Shown here piece by piece: positions 26,696 through 34,788 of a stretch of DNA of 64,000 bases. The DNA comes from Actinospica acidithermotolerans (GTDB lineage: Bacteria; Actinomycetota; Actinomycetes; Streptomycetales; Catenulisporaceae), in NCBI RefSeq assembly GCF_018139625.1, contig NZ_JAGSOH010000017.1, positions 1 to 64,000 on the forward strand, in the 5' to 3' direction. The notes beneath the pieces are model-generated. The model saw only the letters and a program-made list of their open reading frames with translations, did not search any database and was not told the origin of the DNA. The translations under genes were made by a program, and so were the position numbers. Positions within the stretch are counted from its first letter, which is position 1. The number at the start of each line of letters is the position of its first letter.

Positions 26696-28900
26696 GGTCA
26701 TGGTCCAGCCGGAGTCGACGAAGTCGTCCACCAGCAGCACCGGACCGGGGCATTCGGCGAGCCGGCCGCGCAGCTCGGGGTCGAGGTCGAAGGCCTCGTG
26801 TACGGCGCGCAGCCGCCAGGCGCTGTTGCTCGGGCCGGCGTGCGCGTCCTCGCGGACGCGGTGTACGGAGCCCGCGATAGGCAGCTTGCCGATCTCGGAG
26901 ACGCCCTCGGCCAGCGAGCTCAACAGCCGCGGCCGGGTGCGCGACGCGATGGTCACGATGCCGACCGGACGGCCCACGCCGCTCCAGCCGGGTCCGCCGG
27001 ACGAGGCGGCCGCCGCAGCTGCTCCCGAGGCCCCCGGCGAACCCGCCGCCCGCGCTCTCGCCGATCCGGGTGCGCCCGCCCCCGGGGCCGCCGGCCCGTC
27101 GCCCGGACCCGCGCCGCCGGACGGGTCCGTCGCCCACTCCTTGAGCACGTTGACGATCGCGCCGAGCAGTTGCGGCTCGACCGGCCGGTCCGGCGCTCCG
27201 GTGCCGAGCAGCTCGCGCAGCGCCGCGCCCCAGCCCAGGTCCGTCAGCCGCGCCAGGGCCCGGCCCTCGGCGGCCAGCTCGCCGGCCGGGATCTTGCCCT
27301 TCAGCTCGACGCCGACCGACGGCATCCCGCTCGGCCACTGCCGCCGCGGCTCGATCGACACCCAGGCCCGCTTCGCGTGCGAGCCGGCCGCCGCCACGAC
27401 GCCCCGCGAGACCTTCGCCTCCAGCCTGCGGCCGGTGCAGTTGTCGCAGCGCCCGCACGGGGCCGCCTCGGTGTCGTCGAGCTGGCGGCGGAGGAACTCC
27501 ATCCGGCAGCCGTCGGTCTGCGCGTACTCGAGCATCGCCTGCTGCTCCCGCTCACGCGCGGCGGTGATCCGCGCATAGCGCTCGGCGTCGTAGAACCAGG
27601 GCCGGCCGGTGCCGATCCAGCCGCCCTGCACGCGCTTGACCGCGCCGTCCGCGTCCAGCACCTTCAGCAGCAGCTCCAGCCGCGAGCGCTTGAGGTCGAC
27701 CAGCGGTTCGAGGGCCATCGTGGACAGCGGCTTCGGCGCCTCGCCCAGCGCGCCGAGGACGCGCTCGACGGTGCCCTGCGGCGGGAAGGCGAGCGAGGTG
27801 AAGTACTTCCAGATCTCCTTGTCCTCCGCGCCCGGCAGCAGCACCACCTCGGCCCGCTCGACGCCGCGCCCGGCCCGGCCGACCTGCTGGTAGTACGCGA
27901 TCGGGGAGGAGGGCGCGCCCAGGTGGACGACGAAGCCGAGATCCGGCTTGTCGAAGCCCATGCCCAGCGCGGAGGTCGCGACCAGCGCCTTGATCTTGTT
28001 CTCCAGCAGGGCCTGCTCGGCCTGCCGCCGGTCCTCGTCCTCGGTGCGCCCTGAGTACGCGGCGACCGCGTAGCCGCGCGAGCGCAGGAAATCCGCCGTC
28101 TCCGAGGCCGCCGAGACCGTGAGCGTGTAGATGATCCCCGAACCCGGTAGCTCGCCCAGCTGCTCGGCGAGCCAGGCCAGCCGGCTCGCGCTGTCCGGCA
28201 GGCGAAGCACCGACAGATGCAGCGACTCGCGGTCCAGCGGTCCGCGCAGCACGAGGGTCGACTCGCCGGTGCCGAGCTGCTCGGCCACGTCCCGCGTCAC
28301 CCGCGCGTTCGCCGTCGCCGTGGTCGCCAGCACCGGCAGGCCGGGGGCGAGCGAGGCGATCAGCTCGCGCAGCCGCCGGTAGTCGGGCCGGAAGTCGTGC
28401 CCCCAGTCGGAGATCGAGTGCGCCTCGTCGACGACCAGCAGGCCGACGCTCGCGGCGAGCCGGGGCAGCACCCCGTCCCGGAAGCCGGGGTTGTTCAGCC
28501 GCTCCGGCGAGATCAGCAGCACGTCCACCGAGCCCTCGGCGATCCGCGCCTGGATCTCCTCCCACTCGGGCAGGTTCGCGGAGTTGATCGTGCGGGCGCT
28601 GATCCCCGCGCGCCCGGCGGCCTCGACCTGGTTGCGCATCAGCGCGAGCAGCGGCGAGACGATCACCGTCGGGCCGGCGCCGCGCGCCCGCAGCAGCGCC
28701 GTGGCCACGAAGTAGACCGCCGACTTGCCCCAGCCCGTCCGCTGCACGACCAGCGCCCGCCGCCCCTCGACGGCCAGCGCGCGGATCGCAGCCCACTGAT
28801 CCTCGCGCAGCCGCGCCGACTCCCCGGCGAGGCGGCGGAGCACGGCCTCGGCCTCGTCACGGGTCGGTGCGCCGGTCGCGGCGGACGGTGATTCGCTCAT
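26624..28900 (-). CDS. RecQ-type DNA helicase with C-terminal phosphoribosyltransferase-like domain
   Basis: 758 aa. Helicase motifs: LREDQWAAI (motif 0), VQRTGWGKSAVYFVAT (Walker A), LLVVDEAHSISDWGHDFRPDY (Walker B, in two parts here VVDEAH and SDWGHDFRP), ATTATANARV (III) and QQVGRAGRG (VI). The zinc-binding RecQ-Ct cysteines are present (CRME, then CGRCDNC). After about residue 600 there is a Gly/Ala-rich linker, then VLLVDDFVDSGWTMTVAARLL, a PRPP-binding-type motif of a PRTase fold. Such fusions are known in actinobacteria but their function is not settled. The 3' end has been amplified in the 122-bp array. Confidence 0.93.
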   Translation of the reverse strand: MSESPSAATGAPTRDEAEAVLRRLAGESARLREDQWAAIRALAVEGRRALVVQRTGWGKSAVYFVATALLRARGAGPTVIVSPLLALMRNQVEAAGRAGISARTINSANLPEWEEIQARIAEGSVDVLLISPERLNNPGFRDGVLPRLAASVGLLVVDEAHSISDWGHDFRPDYRRLRELIASLAPGLPVLATTATANARVTRDVAEQLGTGESTLVLRGPLDRESLHLSVLRLPDSASRLAWLAEQLGELPGSGIIYTLTVSAASETADFLRSRGYAVAAYSGRTEDEDRRQAEQALLENKIKALVATSALGMGFDKPDLGFVVHLGAPSSPIAYYQQVGRAGRGVERAEVVLLPGAEDKEIWKYFTSLAFPPQGTVERVLGALGEAPKPLSTMALEPLVDLKRSRLELLLKVLDADGAVKRVQGGWIGTGRPWFYDAERYARITAAREREQQAMLEYAQTDGCRMEFLRRQLDDTEAAPCGRCDNCTGRRLEAKVSRGVVAAAGSHAKRAWVSIEPRRQWPSGMPSVGVELKGKIPAGELAAEGRALARLTDLGWGAALRELLGTGAPDRPVEPQLLGAIVNVLKEWATDPSGGAGPGDGPAAPGAGAPGSARARAAGSPGASGAAAAAASSGGPGWSGVGRPVGIVTIASRTRPRLLSSLAEGVSEIGKLPIAGSVHRVREDAHAGPSNSAWRLRAVHEAFDLDPELRGRLAECPGPVLLVDDFVDSGWTMTVAARLLRRAGAPAVLPLALALAG

Positions 28901-28972
28901 GCCGTCTTTTGTACAGGTTCGTTCCGACGAAGGGCGAGTTCGGGCCGGTCACGTGGGAAGATCCGACCCGTT

Positions 28973-29515
28973 TCACGCTGAGACCGGCACTCCGAGGCCG
29001 TCCAGCACGACGGCGTTCGGCAGCTCGGCGAGCACGGCCCCGGGCAGCCAGAGCTTCGAGCCGCGGATGCCCGAGCCGACGACGACGTGCGGCGCCTCGG
29101 CGACGGCGCGGTCGACCAGCACCGGCCAGTCCGCGGGCAGCCCGATCGGCGTAATTCCGCCGTACTCCATGCCGGTGAGACCCACCGCGTCGTCCATCGG
29201 GGCGAACGACGCCTTCCGCGCGCCGAGGTGCTTGCGTGCGAGACCGTTGACGTCGGCCCGGCTGGTCGCGAGCACCATGCACGCCGCGTAGAAAACCTCG
29301 CCCGCCTTCTTGGCAGCGAGTACGACGCAGTTGGCGGATTCGTCAAGGGCGACACCGTATTCAACGCAGAACGCCGCGGTGTCGGCGAGCGTCGGATCGA
29401 TCTGTGCCACCTCGACGCGGTCGGCGAGGCCGAGCTTGGCCACGGCGTCGAGGGTTGATTCCGCCAGGAGTTCGGGCCGGTCGAGCGCGGGTTCGTGTGT
29501 GAGCTTCCCAGACAT
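28973..29515 (-). CDS. YbaK/EbsC-family aminoacyl-tRNA deacylase
   Basis: 180 aa. It matches the YbaK/ProX editing-domain family that hydrolyses mischarged tRNA such as Cys- or Ala-tRNA(Pro). Seen: EYGVALDESANCVVLAAKKAGE, here in parts, the conserved Lys (LARKHLGARKASFAP) and GLTGMEYGGITPIGLP, the C-terminal glycine motif. The length is usual. It is followed by the recQ-like gene on the same strand, 72 nt on. Confidence 0.92.
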   Translation of the reverse strand: MSGKLTHEPALDRPELLAESTLDAVAKLGLADRVEVAQIDPTLADTAAFCVEYGVALDESANCVVLAAKKAGEVFYAACMVLATSRADVNGLARKHLGARKASFAPMDDAVGLTGMEYGGITPIGLPADWPVLVDRAVAEAPHVVVGSGIRGSKLWLPGAVLAELPNAVVLDGLGVPVSA

Positions 29516-29672
29516 GGCGTCCAGCTTGCCACGGCTTTACCCCGGCCGTGGTGTGATGAGCAGAGCGTGAAGTCCGACGGATTTCCGTGATCCGGCTGGT
29601 CCCGGACCGTCTCCGTTAGGGAAGGACGGCGAATCCGCGCGATACGCGTGCGAGGCGATGGGAGTGTGCGGC

Positions 29673-31262
29673 GTGAGCCTACAGATGGATACGGCGCGGG
29701 TTCGCGCCGCGCGGTCGGGCGATCCGGAGGCGCTGGACGCGGTGGCGACCGAGTATCTGCCGCTCGTGTACAACATCGTGCGCCGCTCATTGCGGCACAG
29801 CGCGGACGTGGACGACGTCGTGCAGGAGACGATGCTCCAGCTCGTACGCAACGTCGGTTCGCTGCGCGACCCGGAGCGGCTGCGCCCGTGGCTGGTCGCC
29901 ATCACGGTCAATCAGATACGCGACCATCAGCGCATGGCCGTCAGGGCCCCGAGTTCGTTCGACGACCGGCTCGACATACCCGATCCGGGCGGCGAGTTCG
30001 TCGACTACACGCTCATGCAGCTCGACGTGTCCATGCAGCGCCGTGAGACGCAGCAGGCAGTGCAGTGGCTCGATCCGGATCACCGCGAGCTGCTGGCGCT
30101 GTGGTGGCTGGAGGTGTCCGGGCATCTGACCCGGCCCGAACTCGCGGAGGCGCTCGGCGCCGACTCGCACAACGTGGCCGTGCGGGTGAGCCGGATGAAG
30201 GAGCAGCTCGACGCCTCGCGGCGCATCGTGCGCGTCCTCGGTCTCAGCCCGCGATGCCCCCATCTGGACGACGCCGCTTTCGACTGGGACGGCGAGACGT
30301 CCTCCGTATGGCGTAAACGCTTCGCGCGTCATGTCCGTGAATGCCCGACTTGCGATGCCGCGACCCGAGATCTGATCGCGCCAGAGCGGCTGCTCGCCGG
30401 CCTCGCGCTGCTGCCGATTCCCGCCGCGTACGCCGCGTTCCGCGCCACATCGCTGTTCATAGAGGTCGCTCCGCCCAAGCCCCGCCCGCGCCACGGAGCG
30501 CATCGCGGCGGCAAGGTGGCGGGGATGACCGCGGCCAAGCCGATCGGCATCGCCTTCGCCGCGATAGCGGTCGTCGCGGCCGGCGCCGTCGCCGTGGACA
30601 CGCTGGGCGCGAAGCAGAACACCGTCGCGATAACGACGACGGCCACCGGTTCGGCGATCGCCTCGAGCCCGCAGGCGTCGCCGAGTGCGCTGACGATCCC
30701 GACCGTCTCCGCGTCGCCGAGCAAGTCCGCGACCTCCGCCAAGCCCACTACGGCGCCGACCACGGCCCGAACCACCGCCGTCCAGCAGACCACGGCTGCG
30801 GCCGTCGTCGTCAGGACGTCGAGTGCGAGTTCTAATTCGGCCGCTCAGGCGGTCCTCGACGTGATCAACAACGCGCGCAAGGCGGCCGGCCTCAAGCCGT
30901 ACACGATGGCCGGCGGCCTCGTGAGGAGCGCCACGGCGCACAACACGGTGATGGAGGGCGGCTGCGGGCTCTCGCACCAGTGCCCCGGCGAGGCCGCGTT
31001 CGGCGACCGGGAGACGGCGGCCGGCGTGCACTGGAGCGCGGCGGGCGAGAACATCGGCGAGGGCGGCCCGGAGAGCGACACCCAGTCCGCGATCACCGAC
31101 ATGGCCGTGGGGTTGACGAACAGCATGCTCGCCGAGAAGGCGCCGGACGACGGCCACCGGCTCAACATCCTGAGCAGCACGTACACCGAGGTCGGCATCG
31201 CCGTGACCCGGGATAGCTCCGGCACGGTCTGGATGACGCAGGACTTCGCCGCCGTCTCGTGA
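29673..31262 (+). CDS. ECF-like sigma factor fused to a zinc-finger anti-sigma-like segment, a TM helix and a CAP domain
   Basis: 529 aa, four parts in one chain. Sigma region 2 lies at about residues 10-85 (EYLPLVYNIVRRSLRHSADV, DVVQETMLQLVRN) and region 4 at about 130-180 (LDPDHRELLALWWLEVSGHL, LAEALGADSHNVAVRVSRMKEQ). A ZAS-like HX3CX2C motif follows at 220-227 (HVRECPTC). One TM helix is at ~290-308 (GIAFAAIAVVAAGAVAV), then a Thr/Ala/Ser-rich linker. A CAP/SCP domain fills ~393-527 (VLDVINNARKAAGLKPYTM, HNTVMEGGCGLSHQC, HWSAAGENIGEGG, DDGHRLNIL). I chose GTG 29673 because GGGAG lies 8 nt upstream. The 3' end is tandemly amplified. How the factor could act while membrane-tethered is unknown. 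Confidence 0.85.
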   Translation: MSLQMDTARVRAARSGDPEALDAVATEYLPLVYNIVRRSLRHSADVDDVVQETMLQLVRNVGSLRDPERLRPWLVAITVNQIRDHQRMAVRAPSSFDDRLDIPDPGGEFVDYTLMQLDVSMQRRETQQAVQWLDPDHRELLALWWLEVSGHLTRPELAEALGADSHNVAVRVSRMKEQLDASRRIVRVLGLSPRCPHLDDAAFDWDGETSSVWRKRFARHVRECPTCDAATRDLIAPERLLAGLALLPIPAAYAAFRATSLFIEVAPPKPRPRHGAHRGGKVAGMTAAKPIGIAFAAIAVVAAGAVAVDTLGAKQNTVAITTTATGSAIASSPQASPSALTIPTVSASPSKSATSAKPTTAPTTARTTAVQQTTAAAVVVRTSSASSNSAAQAVLDVINNARKAAGLKPYTMAGGLVRSATAHNTVMEGGCGLSHQCPGEAAFGDRETAAGVHWSAAGENIGEGGPESDTQSAITDMAVGLTNSMLAEKAPDDGHRLNILSSTYTEVGIAVTRDSSGTVWMTQDFAAVS

Positions 31263-31667
31263 CGCGGTGGCCGTCCGGTGCTCAGCCGGGAGACCGTGAC
31301 CCGGGATAGTTCCGGCACGGTCTGGATGACGCAGGACTTCGCCGCCGTCTCGTGACGCGGTGGCCGTCCGGTGCTCAGCCGGGAGACCGTGACCCGGGAT
31401 AGTTCCGGCACGGTCTGGATGACGCAGGACTTCGCCGCCGTCTCGTGACGCGGTGGCCGTCCGGTGCTCAGCCGGGAGACCGTGACCCGGGATAGTTCCG
31501 GCACGGTCTGGATGACGCAGGACTTCGCCGCCGTCTCGTGACGCGGTGGCCGTCCGGTGCTCAGCCGGGAGACCGTGACCCGGGATAGTTCCGGCACGGT
31601 CTGGATGACGCAGGACTTCGCCGCCGTCTCGTGACGCGGTGGCCGTCCGGTGCTCAGCCGGGAGACC
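31203..31667. repeat. 93-bp tandem array at the sigma-CAP / TPR gene junction
   Basis: Five units start at 31203, 31296, 31389, 31482 and 31575. Each holds the last 20 codons (60 nt, including TGA) of the sigma-CAP gene plus 33 nt that end with the 3' end of the convergent TPR gene. Units 2-5 are practically identical; unit 1, inside the real gene, differs by a single C/T in GATAGCTCC. The 93-bp length is a multiple of three, and the reverse strand reads as a 31-aa repeat without being a likely gene. Confidence 0.96.
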
Positions 31668-32418
31668 CGTCCCCCAGCGCCTGCTCCGCCGCATCGAGCT
31701 CGCGCTGGGCGTCCGCGGTCCAGGCCGGCAGCAGGCCCTGCGCGCGGGAGAGCTCGACGGCGCGCCGCAGCAGCAGTACGGCGCGGCGGGGGTTGCCGTT
31801 CTCCCGCTCCGCCCGGCCGAGCGCGACCAGGCCGCTCGGCACCAGGCGCCGCTCGCCCTGCTCCTCGCGCAGGTCGAGCGAGATCTGCAGGTGCTGCACG
31901 GCGACCGCGGTCTGCCGGTCGGCGACCAGGTGGTAGAAGCCGAGGTGCCGGTGTATCTCAGAGCGCGTGTACAGGTCGCCTGCCGCCTCGAGCGCGGGGA
32001 TCAGCGACTCCGAGCGCCGGTAGTGCGTCATCGCGGCGTCCCAGTCCTTGTTCAGCACCTGCTCGACCAGCCCGAGGCCGAAGGACGCCCGCGCGCTGCC
32101 CGGTTCGTCGCCGGCCTCCTGGAAGCCGGCCAGCGCCTCGGCGAACAGCTCGCGCTCCGCGGCGACGTCCGCGGGCGCCGGGGTTCCGCCGTCGGCCAGG
32201 ACGAAAATGTTGCGGAAGTGCTGTACGTACCCCAGCTGGTTCGCTGCGGCCGCGGACGCCGCCGCATCGCCGTCCCGTGCGGCGCGCTCAGCGGCGGCCC
32301 GCGCGAGCAGTTCGGCTCCGTCGAGGTCCCCGGTCCGGAAGCCGGCTTCGATCAGGGCCTCATCCGCCGCGGCGAGCAGCTCCGCCGCGGTCATGTCAGT
32401 GCTCTGTCCAGAAGTCAT
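31654..32418 (-). CDS. TPR-like helical protein paired with an XRE regulator
   Basis: 254 aa, almost entirely helical with several degenerate TPR units (RASFGLGLVEQVLNKDWDAAMTHYRRSESL, EIHRHLGFYHLVADRQTAVAVQHLQ, ALGRAERENGNPRRAVLLLRRAV, each shown as a fragment). No enzyme motif is visible. Its ATG overlaps the regulator stop as ATGA. Such HTH-TPR pairs commonly bind ligand or protein partners through the TPR part; the role here is not known. Its 3' end is copied in the 93-bp array. Confidence 0.85.
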   Translation of the reverse strand: MTSGQSTDMTAAELLAAADEALIEAGFRTGDLDGAELLARAAAERAARDGDAAASAAAANQLGYVQHFRNIFVLADGGTPAPADVAAERELFAEALAGFQEAGDEPGSARASFGLGLVEQVLNKDWDAAMTHYRRSESLIPALEAAGDLYTRSEIHRHLGFYHLVADRQTAVAVQHLQISLDLREEQGERRLVPSGLVALGRAERENGNPRRAVLLLRRAVELSRAQGLLPAWTADAQRELDAAEQALGDGSPG

Positions 32419-33431
32419 GAACCCACTGTAAGGGGCGGCGAGTCGCCCCAGTCCCAACGGATTCCCAAGCGGCAGGGCCCCGCGGACAGCGCGACGGCGA
32501 GCACCGAGCCGATCGCGTCCGGCTTGAGCAGCCGCTCCTGCGGGCGGGCGTCGGCGTCGAGCTCGGCGGTGCGGTACGAGTAGCAGGACTCGGGCAGCGC
32601 CGCGACGTCGAAGCGCACCTCCATCAGGTACTCGCGCACCGGCACGTGCAGTGCCGTCTGCATCGACGTCGAGTACGGCCGCGGCATCCCGTTCTCGTGG
32701 TAGTACTCGAGGATGATGATGTCGCCCCGGCTCAGCGGGCGGTCGAACAGGATCTCGGCGACGCCCAGGCCGATCGCCTGGTTCTCGACCACCTTGCCGA
32801 TCCGGTGCGGCGCCTCGACGCGCAGCCGCGGCGGCTCGCCGGGATCGTCGCGCTGGAAGCCGGTGATCCACCGGTCCGGTCCGTCCACCTCGGCGCGCAG
32901 CAGCTGGCGGCTGTACATGCCGCGCTCCCGGCCCTGCGCGTCGAGTTCCAGGCGGCAGTGCGTGCTCAGCCGGGTCAGCGCCTCGTCCCAGCGGGTGTCC
33001 ACCTGGCGCAGCGCGGACTCCATGTCGACGGGGTCGGAGTCGCTGAACGCGGCCAGGCCGCGGGTGTCCGTCACGGCGGCGAGCCGGCGCCCGCGCGGGC
33101 GCGGCGGGCCGATCAGCGCGGACAGCGCCTTCGGCGGCACGCCGAGGACCTCTTCGAGGTCGGCGAGCACCAGCAGCGAGGCCGGCCGCTCCGGCCGGTA
33201 GCGCCCGGACTGCCAGGAGCTGAGCGTGGCCACCGAGATCCGCGAGCCGCGCCGCTTGAGCCGGTCCTGGATCCGGTCCAGGCTCAGCCCGCTGGCGGCC
33301 ACGGCGGCGCGCAGCGCCTCGTCGAACGGCCCCGTGTTGAGCAGGCGCGCGAGCCGGGCCTCGGCCCGTTCCCCGGCTTCCGCGGCACCGCCGCGCGGCG
33401 CCCCGGGGTCCGCCGGACCCGAGTGCATCAC
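32415..33431 (-). CDS. XRE-type HTH regulator with a large C-terminal domain
   Basis: 338 aa. An HTH lies at about residues 35-100 (FDEALRAAVAASGLSLDRIQ, LKRRGSRISVATLSSWQSGRYRPERP), with a wing-like LVLADLEEVLGVPP. The remaining ~210 residues form a beta-rich domain (LELDAQGRERGMYSRQLLRAE, GDIIILEYYHENGMPRP) that is not a Scr1/DUF5753 domain. Similar proteins accompany TPR genes in streptomycetes, but I cannot name a ligand. The start is the ATG at 33431, 389 nt from the divergent peptidase gene. Confidence 0.85.
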   Translation of the reverse strand: MMHSGPADPGAPRGGAAEAGERAEARLARLLNTGPFDEALRAAVAASGLSLDRIQDRLKRRGSRISVATLSSWQSGRYRPERPASLLVLADLEEVLGVPPKALSALIGPPRPRGRRLAAVTDTRGLAAFSDSDPVDMESALRQVDTRWDEALTRLSTHCRLELDAQGRERGMYSRQLLRAEVDGPDRWITGFQRDDPGEPPRLRVEAPHRIGKVVENQAIGLGVAEILFDRPLSRGDIIILEYYHENGMPRPYSTSMQTALHVPVREYLMEVRFDVAALPESCYSYRTAELDADARPQERLLKPDAIGSVLAVALSAGPCRLGIRWDWGDSPPLTVGS

Positions 33432-33820
33432 CGATGTCCTCCCGGCCTCTCGCGCGGCGTCGCCCCCTAGGGGAGAACGTACCGGTCAAAGCCCGCGCGA
33501 TGGTGAGTGGTTTCCTCAGGTGTTCTCCGAATCGTGACCTTACGTTGATCTTCGCGTCGGCCCCGCGCAACGGTGCGTCCGCCGGATCGATTGCGTCTTC
33601 GTGCCCTGCTATGTCGGGAATTGTAGGGACGGCCGGGCAATTCGCTCAATGCTAAACGGCCGGAAAACCCTTGTCGGCCCGCACGCAACACCCGCAAGCT
33701 GAGCAACGGCCGCACCGATTGCCCACACACGTCGGTGCGGTTCAACCGGCGTGCCGGGCGGCCCCCCGTTCCCGCCGCCCGGCCGCGTCCCTTTACACCC
33801 ACGAGAGGGAGAGCAAGGAC
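33432..33820. other. Divergent promoter region
   Basis: 389 bp between the leftward regulator and the rightward G1 peptidase. I see no gene. A short inverted repeat CCGGCCG... occurs, and the AAGGAC site just before 33821 serves the peptidase. No clear -35/-10 pair stands out. Confidence 0.4.
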
Positions 33821-34615
33821 ATGTCCCACAGGTCTCACGTCCGCATGATCGCGCTCGGCTCGGCCGCCGCCACGGCCCTGTTCGCCGCCCCCGCCGCGTT
33901 CGCCGCGGACGGAACCGTATCCGCGCCGCTGCAGGTGACCGCCGCCCAGGCGCACCAGGAGAGCCACGGCCTGCACGCGCTGGCCCACCGCAGCAGCACC
34001 ACCGTCTCCTCGAGCAACTGGTCCGGCTACGCCGCGACCGGCGGCAGCGGCGCCTTCACCCAGGTCTCCGCCTCGTGGACCCAGCCCGCCGTCACCTGCG
34101 GGTCGAAGACCACGTACTCGTCGTACTGGGTGGGCCTCGACGGATACAGCAACTCCGCGCTGGAGCAGACCGGCACCGAGGCCGACTGCATCCGCGGCAA
34201 GGCGACCTACGGCGCCTGGTGGGAGGTGCTCCCGGCCTCGGAGAGCGCGTACTCGGTGACGGTGAAGGCGGGCGACGCGCTGAGCGCCAGCGTCGTGGAC
34301 AACGGCAACGGCACCTTCACGATGACGCTGTCCGACTCGACCGAGGGCTGGACGAAGACGACCACCGCCAACGGCTCCTCCGGCTACCAGGACTCCTCCG
34401 CCGAGGTCATCGCCGAGGCGACCGAGGTCAACGGCAGGATCGCGAACCTCTCCGACTTCGGCACCGTGACCTTCACGAACGCCGAGGCCGACAACACCTC
34501 GCTCGGCAGCTACTCGCCGACCGAGATCGTGATGGCCGGCACCTCGGACACGAAGGCGCAGCCGGGCTCCATCTCCGGGGGCACCTTCAGTGACACCTGG
34601 GAGAACTACAGCTGA
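33821..34615 (+). CDS. Secreted G1-family (glutamic) peptidase
   Basis: 264 aa. Signal peptide at residues 1-29 (MIALGSAAATALFAAPAAFA, cut near AFA-AD). The mature part matches eqolisin/G1 peptidases: SSNWSGYAATGG, SASWTQPAVTC, SYWVGLDGYSN, LEQTGTEADC and YGAWWEVLP with Glu135 as the likely catalytic Glu of the AWxE motif. These enzymes work at acid pH. The gene has no adjacent partner, and a long perfect terminator follows 80 nt downstream. The assignment rests on these motifs only. Confidence 0.88.
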   Translation: MSHRSHVRMIALGSAAATALFAAPAAFAADGTVSAPLQVTAAQAHQESHGLHALAHRSSTTVSSSNWSGYAATGGSGAFTQVSASWTQPAVTCGSKTTYSSYWVGLDGYSNSALEQTGTEADCIRGKATYGAWWEVLPASESAYSVTVKAGDALSASVVDNGNGTFTMTLSDSTEGWTKTTTANGSSGYQDSSAEVIAEATEVNGRIANLSDFGTVTFTNAEADNTSLGSYSPTEIVMAGTSDTKAQPGSISGGTFSDTWENYS

Positions 34616-34692
34616 TCACAGCTGTCCACCAGCTAGGAGCGTGGTCGCCGACCCCCGCGCATCCCGCCTCCTAGGCGTGTGACCCACGCCGC

Positions 34693-34730
34693 GGTCCCGT
34701 CCCGCCGCCACCATGCGGCGGGACGGGACC
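34693..34730 (+). terminator. Perfect 16-bp hairpin terminator
   Basis: Left arm 34693-34708 (GGTCCCGTCCCGCCGC) pairs perfectly with 34715-34730, 6-nt loop CACCAT, followed by GTTCCTT. It lies after the G1 peptidase and before the glycosyltransferase. Confidence 0.85.
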
Positions 34731-34788
34731 GTTCCTTATCTCCGGTAATTCCGGGTGATTCCGGGAGAGCCCACCTAAACTCGGCCGA

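Noticed and set aside
30845-31597. Reverse-strand 250-aa open frame with a 31-aa repeat (VPELSRVTVSRLSTGR...)
   Set aside because: It is the shadow of the 93-bp array and of the sigma-CAP gene; there is no start site or family support.
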